This document shows positions 54,220 through 62,521 of a stretch of 64,000 bases of DNA, in pieces. The position numbers and the translations under genes were made by a program. This DNA comes from Crassaminicella indica (GTDB lineage: Bacteria > Bacillota > Clostridia > Peptostreptococcales > Thermotaleaceae), in the NCBI RefSeq assembly GCF_019203185.1, contig NZ_CP078093.1, positions 1 to 64,000 on the forward strand. The letters are read 5' to 3'. Positions within the stretch are counted from its first letter, which is position 1; every line of letters starts with the position of its first letter. The notes under the pieces are model-generated. The model had not been told where the DNA came from and did not search any database. It was given only the letters and a program-made list of their open reading frames with translations.

Positions 54220-55690
54220 ACTTTGGAGTTGTATCTTTAGGTGGTGCTGAGTCTATATCCTTTGTTTTTAAGAAATCAGGCCTATATCTAATTTCAGGAA
54301 TAGGCTTTCTAAAAAGTACTGTAGCTAATCCCTTTTTATTAAATGGAATCAGAGGCCATAAATAGCTCACTCCTCCAAAGGATTTTGTACGAATCAAAAC
54401 AATTAGTAAACATACACCTGCACCAAAAAATCCTATGCTTTTAAAAAGTCCAGTACATATTAATAAAATTAATCGAAAGATTCTGATTGCCATAGAAAAT
54501 TCAATGCTAGGAGTTGCAAACATACCCATACTTGCAATAGCCATATATAGTACAGTTTCTGGAATAAACCATCCTACCTTTACTGCAAATTCACTTAATA
54601 TCAATCCCCCTATAATTCCTAAAGATGTTGTCAATGCATTTGGTGTATGTATAGATGCAATTCTTAAAATGTCTATTCCTATTTCTAAAGCAAGAAATTG
54701 TATAAATAAAGGAATTTTCCCAGTTTCCTTAGGTCCTATAAATTTTAACCATTCTGGAAGGATTCCTTTATTATACACCAACATTAACCATAATGGAGGT
54801 AAAATCAAAGAAAGAAACATCCCGAAGAGTCTAACCCACCTCATATAAGTTCCTACTGCGGGATTTTGATAATAATCCTCTGCATGTTGAGTAAAATGAA
54901 ATATAGTTACAGGAAGAATCATTACACTAGGTGTTGTATCTACCATAATAATAATATGTCCCTCAAACAAATGAGCTGCAGCAACATCTGCTCTTTCTGT
55001 ATATCTTGCTTGAGGAAGAGGGTTCCAATTTCTTCCTAATATAAATTCTTCCAAACTCTTCTCTGCCATCTCCAATGCGTCTGTATCAATTTGATCTAGC
55101 TTTTCCTTTATATCCTCTACAAGCTTTGGATTAGCTATATCTTCTATATATCCTACTACAACATCTGTTTGGGATCTCCTTCCAATTTTGCTCATTTCAA
55201 ATCTTAACTTTGGATCTCTTACTCTCCTTCTGATTAACGCTGTATTAAATACTATGGTTTCTGTTAAACCATCTCTTGATCCTCTTGTAACCCTTTCTAA
55301 ATCTGGCTCTTCTGGTCCCCTTGCAGGATATGTCCTAACATCTAATATAATCGCTTCTTCTTCTCCATCAATTAAAATTGTTAAAGCACCTGATAATATC
55401 ATAAACTTAATCTGATCTATATCCTTACTTGCTTCTACTTCTAAATAAGGAATTTTTTCCCTCATTAATTTTTCAACAATATATCTCCGAAAGTCCTTTG
55501 GTTCCAAATTTTGAAGAATTTTCATTATATAAAGCATAATATCATCTTTTGCAAAGCCATCAATAAATAATAATGAAGCTTTTTTATTAGCAATAATAAT
55601 TTCCCTATTAACAACATCAAAGCTTTTAGATATGCCTAATGCTTCATCAAGAATTTTTAGATTTTCCTCTAGCTTCTTTTTTAACTCCAT
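54218..55690 (-). CDS. spoVAF: Stage V sporulation protein AF
   Basis: A 490-residue GerA-family membrane protein, the SpoVAF type that closes spoVA operons. The soluble N-terminal half includes TYPARGPEEPDLERVTRGSR (near 125) and RDPKLRFEMSKIGRRSQTDV, and the C-terminal half has five or six membrane segments and a short proline-rich tail. Probably acts with SpoVA proteins or germinant receptors in the spore inner membrane. ATG 55690 behind AGGAGTG; overlaps the end of spoVAEa by 44 bases. Confidence 0.92.
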   Translation of the reverse strand: MELKKKLEENLKILDEALGISKSFDVVNREIIIANKKASLLFIDGFAKDDIMLYIMKILQNLEPKDFRRYIVEKLMREKIPYLEVEASKDIDQIKFMILSGALTILIDGEEEAIILDVRTYPARGPEEPDLERVTRGSRDGLTETIVFNTALIRRRVRDPKLRFEMSKIGRRSQTDVVVGYIEDIANPKLVEDIKEKLDQIDTDALEMAEKSLEEFILGRNWNPLPQARYTERADVAAAHLFEGHIIIMVDTTPSVMILPVTIFHFTQHAEDYYQNPAVGTYMRWVRLFGMFLSLILPPLWLMLVYNKGILPEWLKFIGPKETGKIPLFIQFLALEIGIDILRIASIHTPNALTTSLGIIGGLILSEFAVKVGWFIPETVLYMAIASMGMFATPSIEFSMAIRIFRLILLICTGLFKSIGFFGAGVCLLIVLIRTKSFGGVSYLWPLIPFNKKGLATVLFRKPIPEIRYRPDFLKTKDIDSAPPKDTTPK

Positions 55691-56246
55691 TGAAGTAACC
55701 ACTCCTAATTAATATTTCTTCCATTGCTTTTGTAACAATAGGAGCACCAATTTCACAATCATCCTTACCTTCCATTTTTCCTATATCTCCAATGCCGATC
55801 ACTAATGGGACTTTACACTTATTGATAATGTCTACAGTATCTCCATAAAGAATTTTCCCTTTTTGGGGTAATCCTTCCTTATCTACAGAACCTTTAACAA
55901 TTTTTCCATCACAAGAAATTGAAAAATCTACTTTGACGCCTTCTACTCCTGGTGTATTTGAAGCAACAGCAACAACTCCTAATATTTCAACATCAGGATG
56001 ATTAGCGATTTCATATAGTGCACATTCTCCTTCTGCTGTATTAGGACTTCCTTTATCGTCAAGCATCACTACAACCGGGTCATGTTTTGCTGTTTTTATT
56101 AATTCTACTATTTCTCTGCCACTCATAGGTGTAGGATTGCCTCCAGAGCGTGATATACATCTTCCTCCTATATTTCTCACAGCTCTTTGAACAGCCCTTT
56201 GCGCAACAGTATCACCATCTGTTACTAAAATTACTTTTCTCTTCAT
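55647..56246 (-). CDS. spoVAEa: Stage V sporulation protein AEa
   Basis: A 199-residue soluble protein of the SpoVAEa type with KRKVILVTDGD at the N-terminus, SGREIVELIKTAKHDPVVVM and the conserved LVIGIGDIGKMEGKDD. It is one of two products once described under the single name SpoVAE. Present in B. subtilis-type spoVA operons, role in dipicolinate movement unclear. Start ATG 56246; upstream codons are part of the ribosome binding site (GTGAGG). Confidence 0.9.
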   Translation of the reverse strand: MKRKVILVTDGDTVAQRAVQRAVRNIGGRCISRSGGNPTPMSGREIVELIKTAKHDPVVVMLDDKGSPNTAEGECALYEIANHPDVEILGVVAVASNTPGVEGVKVDFSISCDGKIVKGSVDKEGLPQKGKILYGDTVDIINKCKVPLVIGIGDIGKMEGKDDCEIGAPIVTKAMEEILIRSGYFNGVKKEARGKSKNS

Positions 56247-56264
56247 ATTTCTGATCCTCACTTT

Positions 56265-56621
56265 TCACTTCTTTGATTTTGGATTAAAAATTAATGCCAT
56301 TAAATAGCCAAATACTACTGCTGCTGCAATACCTCCTGCACCTGCTTCAACACCTCCTGTAAATGCTCCTAACACACCACTATCCTTTGCAGCTTTCATA
56401 GCTCCCTTTGCTAAGCTATATCCAAATCCTAATATAGGTACAGTAGCTCCAGCTCCACCAAATTTTACAATAGGCTCATATATCCCAATAGCTGTCAAAA
56501 TCACTCCAGATGTAACAAATAGTACCAGTACATGTGCTGGAGTAAGCTTTGTTCCATCCATTAAGAGCTGTCCAATGACACATATGATGCCACCAACAAT
56601 AAACGCGCGAAAATAATCCAT
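56265..56621 (-). CDS. spoVAEb: Stage V sporulation protein AEb
   Basis: A 118-residue integral membrane protein with four hydrophobic segments (AFIVGGIICVIGQLLMDG at the start, ILGFGYSLAKGAMKAA in the middle). Homologous to SpoVAC; both are thought to form part of the Ca-dipicolinate channel in the spore inner membrane. ATG 56621 has the best spacing to AAGGG; a TGATG overlap with the spoVAD stop offers a start two codons earlier. Confidence 0.92.
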   Translation of the reverse strand: MDYFRAFIVGGIICVIGQLLMDGTKLTPAHVLVLFVTSGVILTAIGIYEPIVKFGGAGATVPILGFGYSLAKGAMKAAKDSGVLGAFTGGVEAGAGGIAAAVVFGYLMALIFNPKSKK

Positions 56622-56626
56622 ATTCA

Positions 56627-57649
56627 TCACCCTTCTAACTTATTTACAATGGTTACAGCATGGGCAATTCCTGGTATGGTTTGTCCCTGTTGACTACTTG
56701 TAGTAGATAATAGTGCCCCTGTTGAAATAAGCAATACTCTATTAAGTTTATTTTTCATCATTTCTTTATATATATACCCACAAAATACAGAAGCTGAGCA
56801 TCCACACCCACTTCCTCCTGCATGCGTATCCTGAACCTTATTATCAAAAATAAGTAATCCACAATCATTATAAACTTTTATTATATTGTATCCTTTATCT
56901 AATACCATTTCTTCAGTGATTTCTTTTCCAACTACACCGAGATCTCCTGTTACAATTAAATCATAACTATCAGGAGCAAATCCTGTATCCTTAAAATGAT
57001 TGATTATCGTATCTACTGCTGCTGGAGCCATAGCAGCACCCATATTATTTGCATCCTTTATACCTAAATCAATCACTTTTCCAGTTGTTACATGAGTAAT
57101 TTTAGGGCCTCTTCCATTTGTTCCTAACACAGCAGCACCTGAACCAGTTACTGTCCATTGTGCAGTAGGTGGTCTTTGATTTCCATGCTCTAAAGGAAAT
57201 CTATACTGCCTTTCAGCTGAACTAAAATGACTTGAAGTAACAGCAACAACATAATCTGCATATCCCCCATCTAAAACCATTGCACCTAGACTTAACGATT
57301 CTGCCATAGTAGAACAGGCTCCATATAATCCAAAAAAGGGAATTCCTAAATCCCTTGCAGCAAATGAAGTAGACATCAATTGATTTAATAAATCTCCAGA
57401 AAACATATAGTCCATATCTGTAATATTTTTATCTGCTTTATGTATAGCTATTTTTACAGATTCTCTTAGCATCTTGCTCTCAGCTAACTCCCAACTATTT
57501 TCTCCATACAAATCATCTGATAAAACCGTATCAAAATAATCTCTTAAAGGACCTTCTCCTTCCTTTGGTCCTACTGTTGTTCCTGTTGCAATAATTACTG
57601 GAGGTTTTTGAAACTTTACTGTTTGTTTTCCTATTTTCTTGATAGCCAC
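56627..57649 (-). CDS. spoVAD: Stage V sporulation protein AD
   Basis: A 340-residue thiolase-fold protein that binds dipicolinic acid in the spore inner membrane. Family segments GTTVGPKEGEGPLRDYFD, FFGLYGACSTMAESL (near 110) and HAGGSGCGCSASVFCGY are intact. GTG start behind AAGGAGG. Followed by spoVAEb with overlapping stop/start. Confidence 0.96.
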   Translation of the reverse strand: MAIKKIGKQTVKFQKPPVIIATGTTVGPKEGEGPLRDYFDTVLSDDLYGENSWELAESKMLRESVKIAIHKADKNITDMDYMFSGDLLNQLMSTSFAARDLGIPFFGLYGACSTMAESLSLGAMVLDGGYADYVVAVTSSHFSSAERQYRFPLEHGNQRPPTAQWTVTGSGAAVLGTNGRGPKITHVTTGKVIDLGIKDANNMGAAMAPAAVDTIINHFKDTGFAPDSYDLIVTGDLGVVGKEITEEMVLDKGYNIIKVYNDCGLLIFDNKVQDTHAGGSGCGCSASVFCGYIYKEMMKNKLNRVLLISTGALLSTTSSQQGQTIPGIAHAVTIVNKLEG

Positions 57650-57662
57650 CTCATCAGCCTCC

Positions 57663-58124
57663 TTATTTGCTAAGAAAAAAATATATTAATCCAACAATTA
57701 CAGAAGATGTAAATCCATAAACCAAAACAGGACCTGCTAAAATAAACATCTTTGCTCCTACTCCAAATATATATCCTTCTCTTTTAAATTCCATTGCTGG
57801 AGATACAATAGAATTTGCAAAACCAGTAATAGGAATAATCGACCCTCCCCCTGCCCTTTTTCCTAATTTGTCATAAACACCTAATCCCGTTAAAAATGCA
57901 CCAATAAAAATTAAAATAATTGCAGTAGCTGTTGATACATCATCTTTTTGAAGCCCCATAGCCTTCAAGGTATTTGAAATAAATTGACCTATAGTACAAA
58001 TAGCCCCTCCTACAAAAAATGCCCATATTGCATTTTTAAAAAAATTAGGCTTAGGACTCTTCTCTTTTACATATTGATTATATTGATACTGCTTATTCAA
58101 ACTTGCACTCTTTATATTTTTCAT
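57663..58124 (-). CDS. spoVAC: Stage V sporulation protein AC
   Basis: A 153-residue membrane protein with about four hydrophobic segments, GGAICTIGQFISNTLKAMGL near residue 40 and GSIIPITGFANSIVSPAMEFKREG near 105, the SpoVAC signatures. SpoVAC of B. subtilis has mechanosensitive-channel behaviour. The N-terminal 25 residues are hydrophilic and basic. ATG with GAAAGGA. Confidence 0.95.
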   Translation of the reverse strand: MKNIKSASLNKQYQYNQYVKEKSPKPNFFKNAIWAFFVGGAICTIGQFISNTLKAMGLQKDDVSTATAIILIFIGAFLTGLGVYDKLGKRAGGGSIIPITGFANSIVSPAMEFKREGYIFGVGAKMFILAGPVLVYGFTSSVIVGLIYFFLSK

Positions 58125-58140
58125 AAAGCTTATTTCCTTT

Positions 58141-58296
58141 CTAATTTTTTATTTGATCTAAAGTTGATTTTATTTTTTTATTAAAAATATTTTCATTTGC
58201 TGCTATATTTTCAAATTCTTGCCTTCTTTCCTTTTCTTCTATCTGCTTTAATAGTATAAAATTATTTTCAAAACCTCTATGATGTTTTTTTTTCAT
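58141..58296 (-). CDS. Small basic protein in the spoVA operon (51 residues)
   Basis: An unrecognised 51-residue protein (MKKKHHRG...STLDQIKN) between spoVAB and spoVAC, 14 and 16 bases from each neighbour. A good ribosome binding site (AGGAAGG) lies at proper distance from ATG 58296; ATG 58305 would give three more residues. Sequence is lysine/glutamate-rich and predicted helical, without a membrane segment. Placement in a forespore operon suggests a spore-core or inner-membrane-associated role; B. subtilis has no gene at this place. Confidence 0.6.
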   Translation of the reverse strand: MKKKHHRGFENNFILLKQIEEKERRQEFENIAANENIFNKKIKSTLDQIKN

Positions 58297-58310
58297 TTTT
58301 TTCATCCTTC

Positions 58311-58727
58311 CTATTGGTTTAATAAAATCCAATAAATAAGAGCTCCAATTACTTTCCCTCCTGCTAAAGCTATAAATATATATTTTATATAATCATAAAG
58401 CATAAACCTACTTACAATAACAGGAATTACATTAGTTACTTCTGTTAAAGCAGAAGCCAATAGCCCTACAAAGGTGCCCATTAAAAAACCTACTATACAT
58501 ACCATTATTTTTCCTAAATGAATATGTATACCTAAAAAATTTGATAATGATATAGTAGTGACCGTTACAGCAATCGCCATTTCATAAACTTTAATATAGT
58601 TTTCTGTATCTGTAAGCTGAGCAAGTCTTGGTACAATATCTAATATAGTTAAAAATGCAATTAGTGCAGTTCCTACAATTACACCTTCAGAAAATCCTAC
58701 AAATACAGCTAAAAATTTAAGGAGCAA
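58311..58727 (-). CDS. spoVAB: Stage V sporulation protein AB
   Basis: A 138-residue membrane protein with four hydrophobic segments, FVGFSEGVIVGTALIAFLTI at the start, HLGKIMVCIVGFLMGTFVG in the middle. Matches SpoVAB in length and position between spoVAA and spoVAC. TTG start behind GAAGGA. Confidence 0.92.
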   Translation of the reverse strand: MLLKFLAVFVGFSEGVIVGTALIAFLTILDIVPRLAQLTDTENYIKVYEMAIAVTVTTISLSNFLGIHIHLGKIMVCIVGFLMGTFVGLLASALTEVTNVIPVIVSRFMLYDYIKYIFIALAGGKVIGALIYWILLNQ

Positions 58728-58741
58728 AATCCTTCACCAAC

Positions 58742-59365
58742 CTATTTTTTTTCTTCTGTGTTTTTCTGATTTTTCAAAATATATCCATCTATATTTTTCC
58801 TATAAGACGCCATTTCAACCTCCATAGGACTTGGTTCATTGCGAAAGCGTTTTGGCAGAATATGATTAAAAAATACTGCCATACCAAAACCAATACCTAA
58901 AGAATATGGGATTTGTAAGATTAACGGTCTCTTTTCATCTATTCCCGTAATCATTTTATAAACTTCCCTATGAGCCTCTCTCATATTTACATCTGCATGA
59001 AAATTCATAAGCGCTAAACCAGATCCTACAAAAAGAACTATACATACGATGCAAAGCTTAAATATCAACCAGGCTTTACTTTCATTTTTGTGGCTACTTG
59101 CAATTTTTACTAAAATCTCAGCTTCTCCTATAGGAAATATTTTTACATCTGGATATTTTTTTGAGATAATTTCCATAATCGTTAAGATAGAAACAACAAT
59201 ATGTTCCTGAGCATTTTTAGGAACTTCTAAAATTTCTAAGTCTAATAATTCCTCTTTTATATGATTTTCCGCTAATATAATGACTAAATTTTTTATAAAC
59301 ACTTTATTCCCGGGCATTACCTCATACCCATCCTTTAATTGAATATATATATCTTTTTTAAACAT
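58742..59365 (-). CDS. spoVAA: Stage V sporulation protein AA
   Basis: A 207-residue protein with a soluble N-terminal domain (1-95, DIYIQLKDGYEVMPGNKVFI) and two C-terminal membrane segments (about 98-118 and 150-170), the SpoVAA layout. ATG 59365 behind AAAGGTG; eight upstream codons belong to the end of a preceding small gene. Component of the dipicolinate channel complex. Confidence 0.9.
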   Translation of the reverse strand: MFKKDIYIQLKDGYEVMPGNKVFIKNLVIILAENHIKEELLDLEILEVPKNAQEHIVVSILTIMEIISKKYPDVKIFPIGEAEILVKIASSHKNESKAWLIFKLCIVCIVLFVGSGLALMNFHADVNMREAHREVYKMITGIDEKRPLILQIPYSLGIGFGMAVFFNHILPKRFRNEPSPMEVEMASYRKNIDGYILKNQKNTEEKK

Positions 59366-59369
59366 TTCT

Positions 59370-59528
59370 TCACACCTTTGAATTTTCATTTAATAAATTC
59401 TCAAAAACTAATTTTGCTTTTTTATATTGATTAGTTTTTGGTTTATTTATAAATAAAAAAAATGAAGTAATAGTAATGAGTAAAAGAAACATTGTCAAAA
59501 GAAAATATTTTCTTTTATTGATCATCAT
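59370..59528 (-). CDS. Small membrane protein at the head of the spoVA operon (52 residues)
   Basis: A 52-residue protein with an N-terminal MMINKRK, one membrane segment (residues 8-27, rich in Leu, Ile, Phe and Thr), and a basic C-terminal tail (KPKTNQYKKAKL...). ATG 59528 follows AAGAGGTGA at five bases. It is the first gene after a sporulation-type promoter, and ends four bases before spoVAA, whose ribosome binding site overlaps its end. Too short for most gene callers. I do not recognise it; co-expression with SpoVA is strongly implied. Confidence 0.7.
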   Translation of the reverse strand: MMINKRKYFLLTMFLLLITITSFFLFINKPKTNQYKKAKLVFENLLNENSKV

Positions 59529-59556
59529 AAAATCACCTCTTCAAATTCTTTACTTT

Positions 59557-59586
59557 TATTATTCTCAATTCATAGAACTAAAATTC
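59557..59586 (-). promoter_or_regulatory. Forespore (SigF/SigG-type) promoter of the spoVA operon
   Basis: GAATT (59582-59586) and GAGAATAATA (59557-59566) are 15 bases apart on the minus strand. The -10 fits the SigF consensus (GgnrAnAnTw) at nine of ten positions. It lies after the sigF terminator and 28 bases before the first small gene. Confidence 0.55.
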
Positions 59587-59610
59587 TTTAAATTTCAATT
59601 CACTATTTTT

Positions 59611-59645
59611 ACAAAACAAAAAGACATGTATTTTACCATGTCTTC
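59611..59645 (-). terminator. Terminator at the end of sigF
   Basis: On the minus strand AGACATG and CATGTCT pair across the sigF stop codon and are followed by TTTTTGTTTT, so the spoIIA operon ends here and spoVA needs its own promoter. Confidence 0.85.
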
Positions 59646-60406
59646 TCTAATAGTTCCTTCATATGACTTAAAACCTTTTTTTCTATTCGTGATACCTGTA
59701 CTTGTGAAATTCCTAGCATTTGTGCAATTTCTGTCTGGGTTTTATCTTTAAAATATCTTAAAACAATAATTTTTCTTTCCCGTGGCTTTAATTTAGAAAG
59801 AATTTCTATTAATGCAATCCGATCTAGCACTTCACCTTCATTTTCAGTTTGTGTTTCACTTATTTTATCAATCAAATGAACTGGTGCACCATCATCTTGA
59901 TGAATTACATCATACAAATAATCTGGTTGAATATTTGAATCTAAAGCCATAACAATTTCTTCTTTTGATATATCTAACACCTCAGATATTTCCTGTAATG
60001 TTGGTTCTCTTCCATGTTTTTTAAACAATAATTCCTTCGTACTTTTTACTTTTGCAGCTGTTTGCTTCAATGAACGGCTTACCTTAATCATCCCGTCATC
60101 TCTTAAGAATCTTTTTATTTCTCCAATAATCATTGGTACTGCATAAGTTGAAAATCTTACATCATAATGAAAATCAAATTTTTCTATCGCTTTTACAAGT
60201 CCTATACAACCTAGCTGATATAAATCTTCTTTTTCATATCCTCTGTTCATAAACCTTTTCAAAACACTTCTTACAAGACCTAAATTATGGCTTACCAATG
60301 TATTTTTCGCATCTTGATCCCCCGTCTGTGCCTTTTTTATCAATTCAATAGTTTCTTCATGACTCAATATTTTATTTTGCTCCTCGGATAATGCACTCAT
60401 TCCCAT
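59633..60406 (-). CDS. sigF: RNA polymerase sporulation sigma factor SigF
   Basis: A 257-residue sigma-70-type factor for early forespore transcription. Region 2 (GYEKEDLYQLGCIGLVKAIE and FSTYAVPMIIGEIKRFLRDD), region 3 and region 4 (KLKPRERKIIVLRYF and TQTEIAQMLGISQVQVSRIEK) are all complete. ATG behind AAGGGG. Held inactive by the anti-sigma factor encoded just before it. Confidence 0.97.
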   Translation of the reverse strand: MGMSALSEEQNKILSHEETIELIKKAQTGDQDAKNTLVSHNLGLVRSVLKRFMNRGYEKEDLYQLGCIGLVKAIEKFDFHYDVRFSTYAVPMIIGEIKRFLRDDGMIKVSRSLKQTAAKVKSTKELLFKKHGREPTLQEISEVLDISKEEIVMALDSNIQPDYLYDVIHQDDGAPVHLIDKISETQTENEGEVLDRIALIEILSKLKPRERKIIVLRYFKDKTQTEIAQMLGISQVQVSRIEKKVLSHMKELLEKTW

Positions 60407-60418
60407 ATTATCTACCCC

Positions 60419-60853
60419 TTAGTCATCAACGCTTCCGAATTTTTTTAGCATTCTAATCTTTGTTCCAACATCTTTTTTTGTTTCTATTTCTACAGTATCC
60501 ATAAAAGTCTCCATCACCGTAAAACCCATTCCTGATCTTTCTAATTCTGGCTTTGAAGTATATAATGGTTGTCTAGCCATTTCTACATCTTCAATACCTT
60601 TTCCTTTATCCTCTATAATGATTTCTATTTCATTATCAGAAATACTGCATTCGACTATAACAGTACCCTCTTTTCCTTCATATCCATGTATAATAGCATT
60701 AGTTACTGCTTCAGATACAGCAGTTTTTACATCAGCTAATTCTTCAATAGTAGGGTCTAGCTGTGAAGCAAAGGAAGCTACTACAACCCTAGCAAAGGCT
60801 TCATTTTGTGACTTACTCATGAATTCTAGTTTCATATGATTTTTCCCTGTCAA
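60419..60853 (-). CDS. spoIIAB: Anti-sigma F factor / serine kinase SpoIIAB
   Basis: A 144-residue GHKL-fold kinase that binds SigF and phosphorylates SpoIIAA. N box ([14 protein letters not shown] near residue 46), G1 box ([13 protein letters not shown]) and G2 box ([14 protein letters not shown]) are present. I use TTG 60853, eight bases after AAAGGGG; an ATG at 60835 (MKLEF) with AGGG is the alternative and would remove six residues. Co-transcribed with spoIIAA and sigF. Confidence 0.94.
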   Translation of the reverse strand: MTGKNHMKLEFMSKSQNEAFARVVVASFASQLDPTIEELADVKTAVSEAVTNAIIHGYEGKEGTVIVECSISDNEIEIIIEDKGKGIEDVEMARQPLYTSKPELERSGMGFTVMETFMDTVEIETKKDVGTKIRMLKKFGSVDD

Positions 60854-60866
60854 TTCCCTCACCCCT

Positions 60867-61202
60867 TTATAATTTTTCTATTGCCTCTTTTTTATTATCA
60901 AACCTCTTGATTATATTAAATAATCCAGACATTTTAAATATCCGTTCTACTCTATTGTTCATATTAATTACCCCAGCTTGTCCACCTAATTTTTGAACTT
61001 TCTTGTACCTTCCTATTACTACCCCAATTCCTGAACTATCCATAAAATGCATACCTTCTAAATCAAAAATAATATTCTTAACATTATTATTATCAATTTC
61101 TTTATCAACCTCTGCTCTAATTTCTTCAGCTGTATGATGATCTAATTCTCCGTCCAATTTAACAATTAAATGATTGTGAATTGTTTCAAAATGAATACGC
61201 AA
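60867..61202 (-). CDS. spoIIAA: Anti-sigma F factor antagonist SpoIIAA
   Basis: A 111-residue STAS protein. The site phosphorylated by SpoIIAB lies in [14 protein letters not shown] (Ser57). Dephosphorylated SpoIIAA frees SigF. TTG start behind GGGAGGG. First gene of the spoIIA operon, 28 bases after a SigH-type promoter. Confidence 0.96.
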   Translation of the reverse strand: MRIHFETIHNHLIVKLDGELDHHTAEEIRAEVDKEIDNNNVKNIIFDLEGMHFMDSSGIGVVIGRYKKVQKLGGQAGVINMNNRVERIFKMSGLFNIIKRFDNKKEAIEKL

Positions 61203-61227
61203 TATAATCCCTCCCTTTCTTCTTTAA

Positions 61228-61256
61228 ATATTCTTGAAGCCTTTTCTTTTTCCTTT
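61228..61256 (-). promoter_or_regulatory. SigH-type promoter of the spoIIA operon
   Basis: AAAGGAAAA (61248-61256) and CAAGAATAT (61228-61236), spacer 11, fit the SigH consensus RnAGGAwWW / RnnGAATww with one mismatch. spoIIA is a known SigH target in Bacilli and Clostridia. Confidence 0.7.
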
Positions 61257-61296
61257 GATGAAAATTGACTAGTTTTGTAATATATAAATTTTTCAA

Positions 61297-61331
61297 TAAA
61301 AAAGTGACGATAATCTTTACCATCGCCACTT
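61297..61331 (-). terminator. Terminator of thiI
   Basis: AAGTGGCGAT and ATCGTCACTT (one mispair) with a TTTTTT run on the minus strand, 10 bases beyond the thiI stop. Confidence 0.88.
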
Positions 61332-61341
61332 AAATCACTCA

Positions 61342-62517
61342 TTATTCTTCTACAGATACCTCTATTACTTCCATGCTCTCTACAGCTTCTTTTACTAACT
61401 TTTTTACATCTAGCTTACTTTCTGATTGTAAAATTTTATCTAATCTAGGCTTTGTAACAGGTCTTTTAGGTAAAAATACTGTACAGCAATCTTCATGAGG
61501 CAATATAGATGTTTCATAGGTATCTATTTTTTTTGCAATATCCATAATATCAACTTTGTCTAAAGCTATTAGCGGTCGAAATACAGGCATTTCTACTGCA
61601 TGATCAGTAACTGTAAGACCTTGAATCGTTTGACTTGCTACTTGCCCAATGCTTTCTCCTGTAACCAAAGCATGACACCCTTCCATTTTTGCAATTCTTT
61701 CTGCAATCTTCATCATAAATCTTCTTGATAAAATAGTCATTTCATCTTCAGGACATTTTTCATTGATCTCTTTTTGTATAGGTAATAAATTTACACAGTG
61801 AAGACGTATATTACCACAATATTTCACAAGAATCCTTGCTAGATCGATCACCTTTTCTTTTGCTCTTTCACTTGTAAATGGATAGCTATGATAATGAACA
61901 GCTTCTATATTCATTCCCCTTTTAGCCATCATCCAAGCTGCTACTGGACTATCAATTCCTCCAGACAATAGTACCATAGCTGTTCCATTTGTTCCTAAAG
62001 GAAGTCCACCATATCCTGATATTTTTTTAGAATATACATATGCTTGTTCCCTTATATCTACATATAAAATCATATCTGGATTATGTACATCTACTTTTAT
62101 ATCTTGTGTATGAGTTAAGACATATCCTCCAACCATTCTTGATATTTCTGGAGACTTCATTGGAAAGCTTTTGTCTCCTCTTCTTGCCTCAACCTTAAAA
62201 GTTTTTATGCCAGCTTCTTTTATTCTCTCATGCATATGCTTTAATGCAACCTCATAAATTGTTTCCATATCCTTTTGCATCTCATATGCAGGACTCACAG
62301 ATACAATACCAAATACTTTTATAACCCTTTCAATAACTTCCTCTTCATCATATCCATCCATATCAACATATACAAGTCCTCCTGCTTGCCATATATGCAG
62401 CTCGCCTAAATCACTCAAATTAGACGCAATATGATTTGTCAATTTTTTTATAAAATAGGATTTATTCAATCCCTTTAAAGAAATTTCACCATATCTTACA
62501 ATTAATACTCTTTTCAT
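61342..62517 (-). CDS. thiI: tRNA 4-thiouridine synthetase ThiI
   Basis: A 391-residue enzyme that adenylates U8 of tRNA and transfers sulfur. N-terminal ferredoxin-like and THUMP domains (1-165) precede a PP-loop ATP pyrophosphatase with SGGIDS at 185-190. No rhodanese domain, as in most Firmicutes, so it relies on a dedicated desulfurase, encoded four bases upstream. ATG with GAGGTGA. Confidence 0.95.
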   Translation of the reverse strand: MKRVLIVRYGEISLKGLNKSYFIKKLTNHIASNLSDLGELHIWQAGGLVYVDMDGYDEEEVIERVIKVFGIVSVSPAYEMQKDMETIYEVALKHMHERIKEAGIKTFKVEARRGDKSFPMKSPEISRMVGGYVLTHTQDIKVDVHNPDMILYVDIREQAYVYSKKISGYGGLPLGTNGTAMVLLSGGIDSPVAAWMMAKRGMNIEAVHYHSYPFTSERAKEKVIDLARILVKYCGNIRLHCVNLLPIQKEINEKCPEDEMTILSRRFMMKIAERIAKMEGCHALVTGESIGQVASQTIQGLTVTDHAVEMPVFRPLIALDKVDIMDIAKKIDTYETSILPHEDCCTVFLPKRPVTKPRLDKILQSESKLDVKKLVKEAVESMEVIEVSVEE

Positions 62518-62521
62518 TTGA

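Noticed and set aside
54435-54848. 137-codon plus-strand frame opposite spoVAF
   Set aside because: Antisense shadow of a conserved sporulation gene; no ribosome binding site.
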